Source: Scleroderma bovista
Taxonomy: Eukaryota; Basidiomycota; Agaricomycetes; Boletales; Sclerodermataceae
Assembly (NCBI GenBank): GCA_037178675.1
Contig: JAYMGJ010000624.1
Coordinates: 1 to 27,808, forward strand
Length of the DNA stretch: 27,808 nt
Reading direction: 5' to 3'
The notes under the pieces: model-generated
The model's input: only the letters and a program-made list of their open reading frames with translations
Told to the model about the DNA's origin: nothing
Database searches by the model: none
Program-made: the position numbers and the translations under genes
Shown: piece after piece, positions 19,150-27,808 of the stretch
Layout of the letters: each line of letters begins with the position of its first letter
How positions within the stretch are numbered: the stretch's first letter is position 1

Positions 19150-20952
19150 AAAGAAGGGGATAAGGGCTTCGCCCCAGCCAACCTTTAGTCACTTTTTATT
19201 GTTATCGTAGTCTGTATCTGACCTTTCCGGTCGCATCTCCGACCAGTCCGGAACCCCATACCCTGTTTCCAGCTACTAGCTAGCTCGTTTGGCTTCGTGC
19301 CAACACTCCTGTCTGGGACAGCTTCGCGCTGACTCACTCTTCCGACTGTGTCTCCAACCAGTCCGGTACTCCTGGTTCTGTACCAACCCTCTCGACTGAG
19401 ACAGTGTCATGCTGACTCACCTTTCCAACTGCGTCTCCGGCCAGTCCGGAACTCCTGTCCCAATCTCCGGTCGCTCTCTAGCTTGGAGGCTTCTCTCCAG
19501 CTGTGTCAATCTTCTGCGACCAACCGAGACAGCATTGCGCTGGCTCACCAAAACTATGTGTCCTCTGTGCTAGCCTGCTTGTATCTGCTGACTACCTTAG
19601 TACCAACTGTCCCATCCTTGTCCGGCCCTACTAGCGGACTTCCGGTCACTTGGCAGTACTTGCACCCCAACTCCGGCTCTCTTCCGCACACCCAGAACCT
19701 CAACCTTCGACTCTCTCTCTTGTTGCTGATATTTGTGGACTCCTGACCCATCTAGGCTCTCAATCAACTGATCCTACCACTTCTGGATCAACTCCATGCT
19801 TTCTCCGGTCAACTGTACTACTTTGTACTCAAAACTCCGGACTGTTTCCACAGGAAAGCTGAGTACTTGCCCGGAAATCGTCGGACCACTCTCCCTCCTT
19901 GTCAGTAACCTCTAGGGTCACTCTATGGCCACTCTCCGGCCACTGGTTCCTATAGCTTGGACATTCCTTGTTCCCGACCTTCTGGTCACTCTGGCTCTAC
20001 AGCCACCTGCATCTTGCTCCTTGAGCTTATACTACTTGTCTGCACTTTTAATCTGTGCCTCCCCCAGTTGCACTAATCTGTTTCCGGACCATTCCTGGTC
20101 TCTCCGGCCCTTGTGGTCAACTCCGGCCCAGCTCTGAACTTACTGGTCAACTCCTGTCCATCTCCGGACTCTCTGGTCAAATCCTGACCATCTCCTGCAG
20201 TTCCGCTTTTGTCCTGTCCAACTCCAGCAGACTTCCTGGTCACGTCCTGGTCAGCTCTAGCAGTCCTGCTCACAAACTCCGGTTTGCACCTCCTCTCTGG
20301 ACATTCCCTAAGTCATCTGACTTCTTGTCCAAACTCCTGGTGCTTCCTTCGAGACCCTCTGTCTCTCTGACATCTCCGCAAGTCCTGCTTTGCATCTCCG
20401 GCTCATATCCAAAACTCCGGACCTCTTGCATCATTTCCTGGGTCATCTGACCTATCTCCAGCAGCTCTGCCTTCAATGTCTGGTTTGCATCTCAAAACTC
20501 CGGACATCTTGTCCTCTGTTCTTGTTGACACCTCCAGCAGTCTGCTTGCGATCTCCGACTTGTAACTCTGGACTTTATTTGTCACCTTTGTAGTCATCCA
20601 ACTCCCTCTCCTGACACCCTGTTTACCATCTCCGGCTTGAATCTCAAAATTCCAGACTTCTGTGTCATCTCCAGAGTCATCAGACTCTCTGTCGGTACTA
20701 CTTGCGCTCGCAATCTTCAGCTTGCATCAAAAAATTCCAGACTTCTTGTATCATCTGTGGATTCATCTGACTGCTTGTCTTGACTCCTGCTTATGATCTC
20801 CAGTCCATATCTAAAAAACTCCGGACTTCTCATATCATCTCTGGAGCCATCTGCTTCCCTGCCTTGACTCCTGCTCGCAGTTCCTTGCTTGCAACTCAAA
20901 ACTCTGGACCTCCTGTGTCATCAGACTCCTTGTCCTGACTCCTGGTGTTTTC

Positions 20953-20966
20953 TAGAGTTTAAAAGT
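20953..20966 (+). repeat. Left terminal inverted repeat of the hAT element
   Basis: TAGAGTTTAAAAGT matches the reverse complement of the right end exactly over 14 bp; similarity continues weakly through the following GGT. Confidence 0.92.
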
Positions 20967-21291
20967 TTGGTCCGGTCCGGTTTTTTGGCCTCCCGAAAAA
21001 GGCAACCGGATCGGACTGCATTTTTTTGAACACCATTTTGAGCGCAACCGGACTGAAACCACCCGCGACTGGTTACAGTTGCAACCAGTCCATCATGCGA
21101 CCGGTTGCAGACTGAATGGGGACCGTCATCAACCGATTAAAACCGTTAGGATTAGACACTTCAAAGGACAACGTTGCATGTATGATGTAGTACATGAGGC
21201 TAACAGTATAAAATTTCCAATGTATCACCTTCCATTGTGCTCTCCTCTTCCTGACTCGTTACCTTCAAGTCTTGAGCCTCATACATTTGCT

Positions 21292-24200
21292 ATGCCTCGC
21301 CAATCGGATTGTGTGCGACGCCCAACAGCAAAGGTTGTTGCACTGCCGCTCAACAGAGGGACTCGTCCACGAGAACCCAAGAATCTGAAGGTCTTGAAGT
21401 CGAAAGGGAAGCGAACTCGGTCACCTGTTGAAGATGAGACACAATCAGACAGCGATTCAAGTGAACAGTGTACACGCACCAACAAAAGGTCAGATGGCAA
21501 GCAGCGACAAACCAAGCGTGCACGTCACTCTTCACCAGACACCGAGGAAGTTGAGATCGAGGATCTGGAAATCATTGAGGAGGTTGAGGTGTCTTCGTAC
21601 GCAGGTGGAGATGCCCCCATGGATGATGAAACAGATGACGAAGATGTAAGTACACCTGTCAATGAAATGGCAGTGTATTGACACCACAGCCAGGCAACAA
21701 TTCCTAATAAGCTTCAATCACGAAAACAGAGAGCTCTAGATGTACTTACGATCTTCTCCGATCGCTGCGAAGTAAAGTTCAGCCACAAGGAGACAGGCAT
21801 AGTTCAAACACTGAAGGGACGGTGGTGCAATGAGTGTAGGTAAGTCATGCAACCAATCACTATTCAAGGAGTAGTCGACTTACTTGTGATGACACAGGCA
21901 AAATGAACAGCTCCTGGCGAAGCATGGGAAGCGCAAGGCCTTCTATATCGGTAGTAACTCCTCGTGTCGTCAGCACATCCGGGGTCATTACGAGCTGTAT
22001 AAGACTTGATGTGCTGAAAGGGGAGTTTCTGAGCACCATCACGCACTGCCACGAGAATTGTTGAAAGCGAAACAAGACGCCAAGAAGAGAAACTCACAGC
22101 CAGGTATCAACGAGATGCTTCAACGTGGACAAAAGCGACAGGAGTTCTCAAGGGATGATGTGATGAGGACAGTTGCTGAGTTCGTTGTTTGCGACAACCA
22201 GGTAAGTTGCAAGTTGCAGCACCTGAAGGACTGGGTTTGGGACTTATGTGTTTGGTACTTAGAGTCTGGCGGTGGCTAACAAGCCGGCATTTAGAAATTG
22301 CCTAGTTGCAATGCGTCCAAACGCCAACAAGGCTGACATTCCCACCAGCCACGACATCTCAACCTTCATCCACAACTCCTTTGTTGATTTTCTCCAAAAG
22401 CTCAAGCATAGGATTCAAGTAAGTTTGTTCACTCTCTCCGATGGTCTGTAGATTGATTTGATCGATATAATCCAAGGATAAAAATTCTGGTCGCATCTCA
22501 ACAACAACAGATCTTTGGTCTGTTGACCAGACGAAGGCGTCCTTTATGGGTATTACTGCTCACTGGATCAAATCGCATGCGAAGAGCCCAACAAGCTGGT
22601 CGCTTGTCTCCGAAGTCATTGCATTTCGCGCCCTATCAGGGTCTCACACCAGTGCCAATCTTGGCCGCTATTTTGTTAGTCTATGTGAGCGTGCTGGAAT
22701 TGTAGCAGATCACTCAACCAAGGTATGTACATCATTCTCTCCATTTGAACATCACTTTGACAATCCTCACCAGCTTTTCTGCATCACTGCCGACAATACC
22801 AGCAACAACGACACCGCATGCGATGCTGTCGAGAACATTCTCTGTCGTAAACACATTTACTCCTTCAATAGCAACACGCAGTGCCTTCCATGTCTGGCTC
22901 ATGTCGTCAACCTCGCAATAACCGATTTCATGTCTGTTGTCACACACATCGGGTCTGTGGAGACAGCTTCGGCAATCTGGGAATTCGACCCAAGCCTTCC
23001 CAGGAATCGCATTCTTCATGACTCCCTCGATGTTGTCTCTACCATTCGAACACTCGCCATCAAGATTCAGGCATCAGGTCAACGCATTGCATATTTCGAA
23101 CGCCTGCAGACTGAGTGTGGCATTGCAGTGCCACTCAGCATTCCTCTCCATAGCAATGTCCGTTGGGGCACTGCGGATGGCATGCTCGGACGTGCTTATC
23201 ACCTTCGCCAACCGATTAATCTCTTCATTAGCTCTGCCGACAAACTCTTTGGGCCAATCACAACCATTCGACGCCCTGGACTAGGCACCAAGCAAATCCC
23301 ATGGACTGCCTTTGCCTTCAAGGCTGTCGATTGGGAACATGTCAATGACATTCGTGCAATTATCGCAGACGCCAACAATATCCAACAATACTTCTCGCAT
23401 GAGCTTCAACCCACACTCTGGCACACAATTCCTGCATTCGAGGAACTTCAAACCGGCTGGGAGGCGAAGCGTGACACCCCAAGATACGTGCTCTACAAGG
23501 ATGCAGTCAATCGTGGCCTTATGAAAATTGGCAAGTATTATAATAAGTTCGATGAGAAGCCTGTTTATATTCTCGTGCTTGGTATGAAGTTCATTTTACC
23601 TTTATGAGTTAACTTCTGCTTATTGTATATCTAGTTCTACACCCGTACTACAAGCTTGCATATATCAAGATGGCATGGGGTGGCCCGGAAGAACAGAAAA
23701 GCGAACAAGAGGCAGGAAACCTACATGCCAAGAACTGGTGTGACGAAGCCCTCAAGGTTGTTGAAAAGACGATGGAAGAATACTGGAGCTCAAACACAGT
23801 CGACACCCTCGCTCAGGCTGCTCACGCAACGACGAACACATCCGCTATCATCATGGGTGATGGCAGCACCATGGAGTCTGAGTTCGATTGCCATCGCCGT
23901 GTGTTGCTCACGCAGTCTGCCAATTCCGGAGTTGAGGCTTGGGCCACGGAGCTGCGCCGTTACCTGGGAGATCTGCCAGCAGATGTGACTAAAGAGACGA
24001 ATATTGTTGACTGGTGGGCGGTAAGCAATCATTTTTATTAACGTCCTGCTTGATGCTAACTGTTGTACAACTTATACAGAAGCATGCTGACATCTACCCC
24101 ACTCTCGCTCGAATCGCCAAAGACGTCTGCGCTGTCCCGGCGACATCTGTTCCATGTGAACGCCTATTCTCAGGTGGTGGTGAAATCGCAACAGATCGGC

Positions 24201-24418
24201 ATTCATGGTTGGGGGCTGACAAGTTCGAGCATCTTCAAGTCTTGAAGCATGCCTGGCGCTCCAACGTCAAGGATCGCGCAACAACCAATTCCACCGCCAT
24301 TGAATCGATTGATATCGAGTCGGAGTTACAGCTGGAACAATTCAAGGAGTTGCTCATTCATGAGAACGAGGTAGAGCATGAACTGAGTGCATCTGAACTT
24401 GTCACGACATACTACTAG
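21292..24418 (+). pseudogene. hAT transposase gene, eight exons, one in-frame TGA
   Basis: The exons are 21292-21645, 21694-21839, 21898-22201, 22263-22418, 22477-22722, 22774-23581, 23635-24020 and 24080-24418. The introns are 48-61 bp with GT-AG ends. The joined length is 2739 bases, exactly 913 codons, ending TAG. Residues 1-118 are basic and acidic, low complexity. A BED-type zinc finger spans exons 2-3 (C163-x2-C166, H193-x3-H197). The RNase H-fold catalytic residues are D332 (T-T-D-L-W-S), D409 (T-A-D-N-T-S-N) and E827 (S-V-P-C-E-R-L-F-S), with the C442-x2-H445 motif. The last about 110 residues are the hAT dimerisation domain. TGA at 22007-22009 (codon 204), between T and C where arginine is plausible, ends the protein just after the BED finger. 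The start was chosen at the ATG giving the basic N-terminus; the frame is open 71 codons upstream. The intron at 22723-22773 is 51 bp and in frame, so its retention would be silent to frame. Confidence 0.9.
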
Positions 24419-24451
24419 CTTTGCATGTATCTATGTACCCTGAATGCATTC

Positions 24452-24475
24452 GAAAACCGGTCACGACCGGTTTTC
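24452..24475 (+). other. 10-bp stem hairpin near the hAT right end
   Basis: GAAAACCGGT and ACCGGTTTTC pair around a 4-base loop (CACG), 33 bp after the transposase stop. It may be a transposase-binding palindrome or a 3' end signal. Confidence 0.6.
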
Positions 24476-24615
24476 TGTCAGTTTTTTCACATGTTAAAAA
24501 ATCACATGGACCGCAACCGGGTACCTCCTCAACCCCGGAGACCGGAGACCGCAGTTCGGTCCAAAATGGTTGGGGTTTGGTCTGGTCACCGGTTTTCGGC
24601 GAAATTTTGAACCGG

Positions 24616-24629
24616 ACTTTTAAACTCTA
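24616..24629 (-). repeat. Right terminal inverted repeat of the hAT element
   Basis: ACTTTTAAACTCTA is the inverted partner of the left end and abuts the target-site copy at 24630-24637. Confidence 0.92.
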
Positions 24630-24637
24630 GTGTTTTC

Positions 24638-24991
24638 TCCGGAACACTTTGTCCACTGTGACATCTCCAGCTGTCTTGCTTGTGATTCCTGACTCCTTTT
24701 CAACTCCGGATACACTATGTCGTCTCCTGAGTCATCTGACTCACTTCTCCGACATACTGTCGCTTCTCTGAGACACTCTGTCTACTCCGACATCCTGCCT
24801 GACTGTCTGACCTTGACACCTGTTTGCTCTGGCTTGGACTTCCTGGACCTGGACTCATCTCCGGTATCATCACTCACTGATGGTTCACCCGGACCTTAGC
24901 CTAGTCCTTCTGTTAGTCCCAATGGTAGACCTCACACTCTATGTTGCATCCGCACTGAAGCCTCGAGGGCTCGGCCCTAAGAGGGGGATAC
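24638..24991 (+). other. Non-coding 3' interior of the large element
   Basis: This continues the ACTCCGG-rich degenerate repeat broken by the hAT. It ends in AGGGCTCGGCCCT, a small hairpin, and the polypurine tract. No gene. Confidence 0.8.
24979..24991 (+). other. Polypurine tract of the large element
   Basis: AAGAGGGGGATAC lies directly before the 3' LTR start TGTCAT, the expected plus-strand priming site. Confidence 0.8.
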
Positions 24992-26278
24992 TGTCATATC
25001 CATACTTTTCCAGTCACAACTCTGGTCTAACCATGGCCCGCCTGACCTCTCCTTAGGCATAGATACAACTCCGGATCTAGTCCGGCCATCTCCAGCCCTA
25101 TAGCTGCACTCCAGCTCAACTCCGGTCACTACGTCCATCTCCGCCTCAGGACTAACCCCTGTCTTCCTACAGACAGATCCACGGTCTAACTCCTCCATGT
25201 CGGACCTGTACCTACCACTAGTCGCTACTCCAGTTTCAGTCCGGCCACTCCCTTAGCCTTGTCTGCGACGTAGCCCAACTCCGGCTGGTACATCCAACTC
25301 CAGCTCAGTTCTGCTCCTGCTCCTGCTCCACTTCCTCTGTCAGGTCCACCAAAGGCTTAGGACATTTCCATGTCCAACTCCGGACCTTCCTCCAGCTACT
25401 CTGCCCTTCCTCCACCTGTGCACTCCCTCCGCTCGTGCGCTCCCTCCGCTCGTGCGCTCCCTCCGCTCTTGCACTTCCTCCGGTTGTGCACTTCCTCCGG
25501 TCCCACTTCCTCCGGTCCTGGACATTGGTCCAGACTTAACATTAGTTAAGTCCACCTCTGACCCTTACCTGTCCTCTTCCGACCTAGTTCCCTTGTCCCT
25601 GCTTTTCCTCCGTCGTCCCTGTAACTCTAGTTCCCCGTGTCTGCTTCCGCTCCGGTTTATTTTCCTGTCCCTGCTTTATTTTCTTGTACCTGGTTTATTT
25701 TCCTGTCTGCTTTTGCTCCATCCCTTGTCTCGACATTAAGGTGTTTACTTGTCACCGTATATACTCACCTTAGTTTCATTACTATATAAACTACTGTACT
25801 CCGGCCTAGTAGATCCTTAGATCAAATCTTGACTAAGATACTCCCCACTCTGTACTACCCACCATGCTCTCCTAATCCCGTCTTGTTCTCCTGAATTCCG
25901 GCCAACTCTGGCCTCCGTCCTATCTCGTCCCCTTGGTCCTATGTCCAATCCTAGCAAGTCTCCTACTTGCACGAGGGCAAAAGCCACCTCTGTCCCAGAC
26001 TCGACGCTAGACCTCTCAGGACTTATCCCACCTCTGGGATGTCCTTCGCTCCAGACAAGCTGCGCTCAACTCCGGAACACTTTCCCGTGATCCAGACTTA
26101 CTCCGCAAAAACCCGGACTTACTCCCTGTGCTTCTCTAGTGCCCGGACATCGTTCGTTTGACCCGGACTTGACTCTCCACACTAACTAGCACCTACTAGT
26201 GTCTGGACTTACCTCCTCATTAGTTCCCTGCACCTCTGGACCTCCTAGTAAGATCGCTGAGGAGAACTGGTCTTGACA
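24992..26278 (+). repeat. 3' LTR of the large element (1287 bp)
   Basis: It runs from TGTCATATCC to GGTCTTGACA, is followed by TSD ggaag, and has no internal insertion, so it shows the original LTR state: two 15-bp minisatellite units and the empty ccgg site. A TATATAAA box is at 25793-25800. Confidence 0.92.
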
Positions 26279-27641
26279 GGAAGAAAGCCCGCTTAGTAGC
26301 GAAAGGCTTCTCCCAGGTCGAGGGATTAGATTTCAACCAGGTCTTCTCACCAGTTGTGTGCTTTGAAACAGTGTGCCTCATGCTTGCGCTTGCTGCACTT
26401 GAGAATTGGTATATCACTGGACTCGACGTTCGGAGTGCCTACTTGTATGGCAAGCTCGATGAAGAGATCTATATGGAACAACCTGAAGGGTTTGCAGTTC
26501 CTGGGCAAGAGCGCAAAGTGCTCCGCCTCTGGCGTGCCCTCTATGGCCTCAAACAGGCCGGCCTAGCTTGGTGGTGCACACTCGATGAGTCCCTCAAAGA
26601 GCTCAGGTTTGAGTGCCTTAAGTCTGAAGCAGGCATCTTCTTCTACAAGAAGAAAGGCACCAACATTGTCATTGATATTATCTACATTGACGATGCTTTA
26701 TTCTGCGGCCCTAACAAGGCTGTTGTTGATGCCATCAAAGTGCAGTTCATGTGCAAATGGGAGTGCAGAGACCTTAGAGAACCTAAGGAGTTCCTCCGAA
26801 TGTGAATCACTCGCAAAGGTCGTGCTATCCACCTGGATCAATGTGCATACCTACAAAAGGACATCGCACGCTGCAGCATGCTCAATGCAAAGTCCGCAAG
26901 CACCCCACTGCTGGCTGGCTATTATGCCATCAAAAACACAGAGCCTGTTGATGTGGATCTCCACTCCCGTTTCCAGACGGTTATTGGGTCCCTTCTGTAC
27001 CTTATGTTAGGCACTAGGCCCAACATTGCCTTTGCAGTTACCCATCTCTTGTGCCATGCCGCGAACCCATCCCAGGACCACCTGTCCAAAGCGCTTTATA
27101 TCTGTCGCTACTTGATTGGTACACCTAATTACTCCCTAGTGTACAATGGTGGATCCGGTGCTGGCCTGATTGCATGCACAGACTCAAATTGGGGATCAGA
27201 CCCTACCTCTCGCCTCTCGCAGACAGGTTTCTACCTGAAGCTTGCAGATGGCTTGATCAGTTGGACTTCTCGTGTGCAGAAGACTATTGTGTACTCGTCC
27301 ACTGAGGCCGAATACATGGCTTTGAGCGATTGCGCTCACCAAGTTACCTGGATTCGGAGTTTACTCGGTGAGCTCGGCTATAAGCTGAAGCTATCCCGAT
27401 TTGCGGTGATAATCAGGGGTCCATATTCATGGCATCCAACCCTGTAACAGAGCCTCGCTCCAAGCACATCAACATCCACTACCACAGAATCCATGAGTCA
27501 GTTGCAAAAGGTAACATAGAACTATTCTTCATTGATGGTGCTGAGAATCCCGCCGATCTGCTCACCAAGAACTTACCCCATGAGAAATTCACGAAGTTCA
27601 GAGCTCAACTAGGCTTACAGTTTCCCTCTGGCAGCATCTAG
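26279..27641 (+). pseudogene. Copia-2 reverse transcriptase and RNase H, 3' part, decayed
   Basis: The frame opens right at the TSD and continues the domain cut at 13125 with A-R-L-V-A-K-G-F-S-Q, then L-D-V-R-S-A-Y-L-Y-G. The catalytic Y-I-D-D is at 26683-26694. A TGA at 26803-26805 (after F-L-R-M, arginine expected) interrupts it; the same frame then continues through the RNase H region (C-T-D-S-N-W-G-S, then S-S-T-E-A-E-Y-M-A). A one-base deletion near 27394-27398 shifts the frame. The last segment (27400-27641) ends with the family's usual N-P-A-D-L-L-T-K and a natural TAG. Catalytic residues remain recognisable, but no full enzyme can be made. Confidence 0.9.
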
Positions 27642-27676
27642 TGCCTTATTCGCTGAAGTGCTCTACATGCAGCACA

Positions 27677-27687
27677 GTGAGGGGGAG
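27677..27687 (+). other. Polypurine tract of Copia-2
   Basis: The purine-rich tract containing GAGGGGGAG directly precedes the 3' LTR start TGTTGAAG. Confidence 0.8.
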
Positions 27688-27808
27688 TGTTGAAGTCGCA
27701 CGTGCACCCAGCGTAAACCGTCAATGAAGTGCGCACAAGACTGCGACCCATATTAGTGTAGACTTAGTAATAGTCCTCTTTAGAGTAGATGTTACATGTC
27801 ACACGTGA
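27688..27808 (+). repeat. Start of the Copia-2 3' LTR (121 bp visible)
   Basis: It aligns with the 5' LTR from 8309 and is cut by the window end. The expected full length is about 288 bp, ending near 27975. Confidence 0.9.

Larger units (their letters stand above)
16418..20944 (+). other. Non-coding interior of the large LTR element, ACTCCGG-rich
   Basis: This 4.5-kb stretch between the 5' LTR and the hAT insertion has no retroelement motif in any frame. It is pyrimidine-rich on the + strand and carries dozens of ACTCCGG/ACTCCAG/ACTCTGG words in many contexts. It holds several degenerate sub-arrays: 18-bp units (17241-17294), about 31-bp units (17633-18020), about 23-bp units (18890-18990), roughly 100-bp units (19222-19500), and longer mixed units built on CTCAAAACTCCGGAC (20270-20944). 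The open frames it contains (up to about 156 codons) translate these repeats and are not considered genes. Confidence 0.8.
20953..24629 (+). mobile_element. hAT DNA transposon (3677 bp), nearly intact
   Basis: The element is flanked by the perfect 8-bp duplication gtgttttc (20945-20952 and 24630-24637), the hallmark length for hAT. Its ends are inverted repeats TAGAGTTTAAAAGT (20953-20966 and 24616-24629). Subterminal regions at both ends are rich in AACCGG and ACCGG words, the usual form of hAT transposase-binding sites. It encodes one spliced transposase gene on the + strand. It interrupts a degenerate repeat of the large element, which resumes at 24638. Confidence 0.95.
13126..26278 (+). 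mobile_element. Large non-coding LTR retrotransposon (LARD type) inserted in Copia-2 reverse transcriptase
   Basis: It is bounded by TGTCATATCC (13126) and GGTCTTGACA (26278), with a perfect 5-bp TSD ggaag (13121-13125 and 26279-26283). The LTRs are 13126-16417 (containing a later 1944-bp insert) and 24992-26278. Net of nested insertions the element is 7520 bp: LTRs of 1344 and 1287 bp and an interior of 4889 bp. The 57-bp LTR length difference is fully explained by five extra 15-bp minisatellite units, one missing 17-bp unit and a 1-bp indel. No gag, protease, integrase or reverse-transcriptase motif is present on either strand of the interior, so mobilisation must have used proteins of another element. 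ACTCCGG and close variants recur in both LTRs and throughout the interior. Confidence 0.92.
8309..27808 (+). mobile_element. Copia-2: full-length but decayed Ty1/copia element hosting nested insertions
   Basis: The 5' LTR (8309-8596), primer site (8597-8608), Gag-Pol (9554-27641, interrupted), polypurine tract (27677-27687) and the start of the 3' LTR (27688 to the edge) are in order on the + strand. Subtracting the 569-bp solo LTR and the 13,153-bp large element with one TSD copy each leaves about 5.65 kb plus the 3' LTR, a normal size for copia. After removal of 13126-26278 and one ggaag copy, the reverse-transcriptase reading frame is continuous. Seven TGA and one TAG stop plus two one-base deletions make it non-autonomous. 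The base run before it (gttgc, 8304-8308) should be repeated just after the 3' LTR, outside the window. Confidence 0.93.

Noticed and set aside
21079..21291. Longer N-terminus for the hAT transposase
   Set aside because: The frame is open, but the region overlaps subterminal repeat sequence and lacks coding character; the ATG at 21292 starts the basic N-terminal region. It cannot be fully excluded.
1..27808. tRNA or rRNA genes
   Set aside because: The only tRNA-like signals are primer-binding sites complementary to initiator tRNA-Met; no cloverleaf or rRNA sequence was recognised by eye.

Overview
The window reads as a transposon graveyard from a filamentous fungus, most likely a basidiomycete. 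The basis is short GT-AG introns (48-61 bp) with CTAAC/CTGAC-type branch sites, a multi-exon fungal hAT transposase, two Ty1/copia elements primed by a half initiator tRNA-Met, and strong CpG-to-TpG/CpA decay. No intact host gene was found. The species cannot be named from the sequence alone.

Layout, left to right. (1) 1-1906, minus strand: the 5' end of a Ty1/copia retrotransposon (Copia-1) with a 160-bp LTR, a primer site and an open Gag-Pol frame that runs off the left edge. (2) 1907-7140: gene-poor DNA with two tandem duplications (216 bp and 89 bp), small degenerate repeats, and a 1.28-kb GC-rich triplet-repeat block whose strand bias flips around an AT-rich centre. (3) 7141-8308, minus strand: the 3' part of an unrecognised multi-exon host gene, broken by stop codons and cut by the next element. 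(4) 8309 to beyond 27808: a second Ty1/copia element (Copia-2), about 5.9 kb without its passengers, with a 288-bp LTR and a decayed polyprotein.

Copia-2 carries nested insertions, each with target-site duplications (TSDs) that can be read: a 569-bp solo LTR at 8830-9398 (TSD ggcga) in its leader, and a 13.15-kb LTR element at 13126-26278 (TSD ggaag) inside its reverse transcriptase. The large element has 1.3-kb LTRs but no gag or pol. Its interior is about 4.9 kb of non-coding DNA saturated with ACTCCGG motifs, so it is a LARD-type non-autonomous element. It has in turn received a 1944-bp TG...CA element in its 5' LTR (14358-16301, TSD ccgg; 170-bp satellite inside) and a 3677-bp hAT transposon in its interior (20953-24629, TSD gtgttttc). 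The hAT carries an eight-exon, 912-codon transposase gene with one internal stop.

The insertions can be ordered. Copia-2 LTRs differ at about 10 of 121 visible positions, and the large element's LTRs at roughly 2 percent. Nearly all differences in both pairs are transitions at CpG, and seven of the eight in-frame stops in Copia-2 are TGA, as expected from CGA decay. The locus therefore looks like a methylated, silenced nest in which the encoded proteins are mostly dead, while Copia-1 and the hAT are the best preserved.
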